From the NCBI GenBank assembly GCA_023142645.1, contig JAGLJE010000048.1:1-7544 (forward strand): a stretch of 7,544 nucleotides of DNA, read 5' to 3'. Source of the DNA: Candidatus Altimarinota bacterium. Lineage in GTDB: Bacteria > Patescibacteriota > Gracilibacteria > JAHISY01. The position numbers and the translations under genes were made by a program. The notes beneath the pieces are model-generated. The model searched no databases. It was given only the letters and a program-made list of their open reading frames with translations, and was not told the origin of the DNA. Within the stretch, counting starts at the first letter, position 1, and every line of letters begins with the position of its first letter. Shown here in pieces: positions 4,906 through 7,544 of this stretch.

Positions 4906-7197
4906 TTAATTGCTAACAACAAGTTTTCGATAGTTAGAGTCCTCTTCATCATCAGTTAGTACAAAAGTTTTTGTAAAATCCTGCTCGCCAAAGACGGAAT
5001 TCCAAGCACGCTGAAGATTATCTTCGTGGTCTTTATGTATTCCTTTTGTTTTGAGCATCCCTTTAATTCTGCTTTTAACCACTTCTTTATTTTTTGCTCC
5101 AGCATCACTATTTAACAGTTCTTTGATTGATCGCAAACTTTTCAAAAGAGTAGAGGCATTTTTGCCGACATCCTTCCTTTCACCATCACCGAGATCTACC
5201 AGTTTGTCTGCCATATCCTTGCTCAACAGCACCTTCGAGCCACCTTTGCTGTCATCCTCTTTGTCGTGTTTGATGAAGTAAGTGCCGTTAACTTCGTAAA
5301 CTTGCTTGCCATTTATTTCAAATCCTTCGACTGGATTACCTCCCTTCATTTCTTTTTCTTCCACTTTATCCCCTGCCACTGTTGACTTGAACTCTCCGAG
5401 TTCTGATTGAATCTTCGACTTTTCTTTTTCTACAGAAACCTCTTTCTTAGTCGTGAATTTTGGAATTAAGCTCTCGTTGATCATTTGACTATGACCCTTG
5501 TCGTGTTTCGCTATTTCATCCAAAGTTTCACGCAATGTTGTGCTATTTTCGATATTTCCGATATGGAACTCATCCTTAATTATTTTGGCAAGAGGCGCGC
5601 CGATCGTACTATTTTGATTTCCTTCCAATTCGGCGAATTTAGTTTGTGTCGTTTGCAGAATGGCATTTTGCTTATCCTTTCCTGTTAATTTTGGATCAAT
5701 GTTTTTTACCGCAGCAGTGAGACTGTTGATTGTGGCAGGTGCTGAAGTGTACCCGAACATCTTGTAAGGAGATGCAAATTTTTCAGCGAGAGCTTGTTTA
5801 TTTTGTAAGTTATGTGTTTGTAGCTTGCTTTGGGTCATTTGAGGAGCATTTATAAGTCCACTGACACTTCCCCCCATAGATGCCGGAATAATCGGCGCGT
5901 ATTTCAACGTCCCTGCCGCTGCGCCCACAAATTTATTCACACCGCCGTGGATGCCGTCTGTTAACTTCGCTGCAAAATCCGGACTTGCTTCTTTGATCAT
6001 CTTGTTCGTGCCGAACCAAATCACGATAATTGATGCGATCCACCATAGCAGTGCGTGAATATCCCCCGACTTGTGGCTAAAAGTTTCGATCCAACCGGTA
6101 GAAGTATCGAACCCCACCGCGTTATTCGCGAAAATCATAATCATCCCGATCGACAACGGAATCGCCACCATTGTTGGCATGAAAGCGTGGCTGATAAAAA
6201 CCTTTACCGGATCGAATCCGCTCTTTCCCATATCAAGACCCGGGATCAACTCTTTCAAAACGATTCCGAGCGCAGCTAGCGGTGATACTGCAATTGCGAC
6301 CCACAGCACCACCATCCGCACCACGAAAGCGAGGAAGAGCATGAAGAAAATTATTCCTACTGCTCCTGCCACGATCAGCGAGCCAATCGCCGTAATCGCG
6401 AGATCTGCACCATCACCATCCACGCCTTTTATATGGACGATGTGCTCGAGATCAATCATGCTTGAAAGCAGTACGAGACCAATATTTTTTTTGCCGAGCG
6501 AGAGATCCTTCACTGTTTGCGGAAACCACCGATCTTTTGCGGCGATTGCTTCCGTGACGGCTGCGATTTTTTCGCTGGCAGCAGCACTTCCGCCCGCCGC
6601 TTTTTCCATCGTGTCTCTCATTTGATCAATGCAGCTTCTAGGGTCTTTTGGATCGCAGGGCATCCGAATCATTTGCTCCCCGGAGACCGTGCGCGGCAGC
6701 GAGAAAATTGCGGTGGCCAAAACATCGTTCGCGGTGAGAACGAAGCGCGCAGCAAAAAAAGTAAAATTCACGAGAATGAGTGCGAGCACAAATTTCGGCA
6801 AAACTTTTTTCAATAGTCCAAGTCCCCGCTCACCTCCCCCGCCGAAGATTACCATCACCGCGATGACAAGCAGAATTAAAATAAAACCGACATTCACAAA
6901 ATTGCGCACCACTTCCCACACGAGATGCAGCGTGTCGCCCATTCCGGTGTCGAGGATGAAGGTGCTGTCCATCAAGTCTCCCAAAAAAAGTGCAAAGATA
7001 AATGCGAAGAGAACAATGATCAGAATCACTCCGGAAACAACTACCGCAAGCGGTCCGGTCCACGCGCTCCAGTCTTCCGGACCGACAGCGAGTGCGGGTT
7101 CTGCGAACATCGCCATGAGCACGAACGCGCCGATTATTGGCAATGCGGGTAGCAGCCACTGGAAAATTTTTGCGAGAAGGCGGGAAAATTTATTCAT
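4906..7197 (-). CDS. VirB6/TrbL-like polytopic membrane protein with long soluble tail
   Basis: The 763-residue protein has an N-terminal hydrophobic segment that may be a signal (13-37, ending PALAVG), then segments at about 47-72, 100-118, 133-153, 265-314 (two), 338-357 and 381-397. The block VRNFVNVGFILILLVIAVMVIF with a following GLGLLKKVLPKFVLALILVNFTFF is a pattern I associate with VirB6/TrbL-like proteins common in candidate phyla radiation genomes; such proteins form the inner-membrane channel part of type IV secretion machines. The 110-residue loop between segments 4 and 5 carries C181 and C189, possible disulfide partners. Residues 400-763 are soluble, Lys/Glu/Asn-rich and unrecognised. 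Base composition drops across the gene: lines I counted near the 5' end are about 47-58% GC, and those in the tail region about 32%. The ATG overlaps the end of the upstream gene by 8 bases, so translation is probably coupled. Membrane-protein call is sure; the VirB6/TrbL label is likely, not proven. Confidence 0.78.
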   Translation of the reverse strand: MNKFSRLLAKIFQWLLPALPIIGAFVLMAMFAEPALAVGPEDWSAWTGPLAVVVSGVILIIVLFAFIFALFLGDLMDSTFILDTGMGDTLHLVWEVVRNFVNVGFILILLVIAVMVIFGGGGERGLGLLKKVLPKFVLALILVNFTFFAARFVLTANDVLATAIFSLPRTVSGEQMIRMPCDPKDPRSCIDQMRDTMEKAAGGSAAASEKIAAVTEAIAAKDRWFPQTVKDLSLGKKNIGLVLLSSMIDLEHIVHIKGVDGDGADLAITAIGSLIVAGAVGIIFFMLFLAFVVRMVVLWVAIAVSPLAALGIVLKELIPGLDMGKSGFDPVKVFISHAFMPTMVAIPLSIGMIMIFANNAVGFDTSTGWIETFSHKSGDIHALLWWIASIIVIWFGTNKMIKEASPDFAAKLTDGIHGGVNKFVGAAAGTLKYAPIIPASMGGSVSGLINAPQMTQSKLQTHNLQNKQALAEKFASPYKMFGYTSAPATINSLTAAVKNIDPKLTGKDKQNAILQTTQTKFAELEGNQNSTIGAPLAKIIKDEFHIGNIENSTTLRETLDEIAKHDKGHSQMINESLIPKFTTKKEVSVEKEKSKIQSELGEFKSTVAGDKVEEKEMKGGNPVEGFEINGKQVYEVNGTYFIKHDKEDDSKGGSKVLLSKDMADKLVDLGDGERKDVGKNASTLLKSLRSIKELLNSDAGAKNKEVVKSRIKGMLKTKGIHKDHEDNLQRAWNSVFGEQDFTKTFVLTDDEEDSNYRKLVVSN

Positions 7198-7544
7198 TTT
7201 TTAAGCTTTCAGGATTGATATTTCCTTTTTGGCAGGCTTTGAAAAATTGAAAAAGTAATCTAGCTTCCGGGGATTTTTCCGAAATTTCAGGCGGAGAAGT
7301 CTCGTCTTCATCCAAAAATTCCTCGATTTCTTTTGAGGCGATTGATGTTCTTCCTTCTTCAGACAGCAGTGTCCCGATTTTTTCGTCTTCGGCGATGTCG
7401 TTTTTCCCGAATTTTGTGAGCCACTGCCAAACCGTTGGATTGTGTTCCTGCAACGTTTCGATTTTGTTTTTCAAATTATCTTCAGCAGCTTCTTTGATGT
7501 CTGTTTTTCCCTCGAAAAGTGATGGGTTAAAATGATTTGCGATC
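7190..7544 (-). CDS. Unidentified acidic protein, C-terminal 117 residues (5' end off window)
   Basis: The minus-strand frame is open from the right edge to a TAA at 7192-7190. A TTG at 7474 lies inside it, but the frame continues upstream without a stop (ending with ...NHFNPSLFEGKTDIKEAAEDNLKNK before that point), so I treat it as truncated rather than starting there. The visible part is hydrophilic with an acidic patch (SKEIEEFLDEDETSPPEISEKSPE) and a mixed helix near the end (ARLLFQFFKACQKGNI). No membrane segment or known motif is seen. Its last codons overlap the VirB6-like ATG (AATGAATAA), marking a shared operon, so a role in the same secretion or transfer machinery is a reasonable inference only. 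Confidence 0.75.
   Translation of the reverse strand, partial: IANHFNPSLFEGKTDIKEAAEDNLKNKIETLQEHNPTVWQWLTKFGKNDIAEDEKIGTLLSEEGRTSIASKEIEEFLDEDETSPPEISEKSPEARLLFQFFKACQKGNINPESLKNE

Noticed and set aside
6071..6625. 184-codon plus-strand frame
   Set aside because: It is antisense to the membrane-segment coding part of the VirB6-like gene and is rich in Ser, Pro, Thr and Ile, as expected of a shadow frame.

Overview
The window most resembles a genome fragment from the candidate phyla radiation (Patescibacteria, Parcubacteria- or Moranbacteria-like). The reasons are the mix of large polytopic membrane proteins with little similarity to textbook families, a small membrane-anchored helix-turn-helix protein, a signal-peptide/PKD/7TM protein, and moderate-to-low GC. 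This placement is inferred from protein style, because no marker gene is present. TGA is used as a stop (hicB), so the code appears standard in that respect.

Layout. Positions 1-548 (minus strand, cut by the left edge) encode an AT-rich tandem-repeat protein that six-frame ORF listings of closed ORFs would miss because it has no stop in the window. Positions 549-1037 are non-coding apart from this gene's promoter and a large nested inverted repeat (768-887), followed by short direct repeats ending in TTCAGAC. A solitary HicB-type antitoxin (1038-1256) follows, then another imperfect inverted repeat (1275-1406). A branched-chain aminotransferase (ilvE, 1449-2375) and a secreted/membrane PKD-7TM protein (2427-3971, TTG start) lie on the plus strand.

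The right half is on the minus strand. It holds a tail-anchored HTH protein (4561-4001) convergent with the PKD-7TM gene, then a 340-base gap with a promoter, a perfect 44-base palindrome and a small stem-loop. Beyond the gap is a two-gene unit: an unidentified acidic protein cut by the right edge (7544-7190), overlapping by 8 bases with a 763-residue VirB6/TrbL-like membrane protein (7197-4906).

The genes do not form one pathway. The right-hand pair probably belongs to a type IV secretion or DNA-transfer locus continuing beyond the window. ilvE is metabolic. The left end (1-1406) looks like accessory DNA: a repeat protein with different arginine codon use, an orphan antitoxin, and a dense cluster of palindromic repeats. 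The best signals for follow-up are the 41-base direct repeats bracketing hicB, the same -10-box-to-start spacing (probable leaderless mRNA) in all three plus-strand genes, the 44-base palindrome with T and A runs in the order opposite to a terminator, and the membrane-tethered HTH protein.
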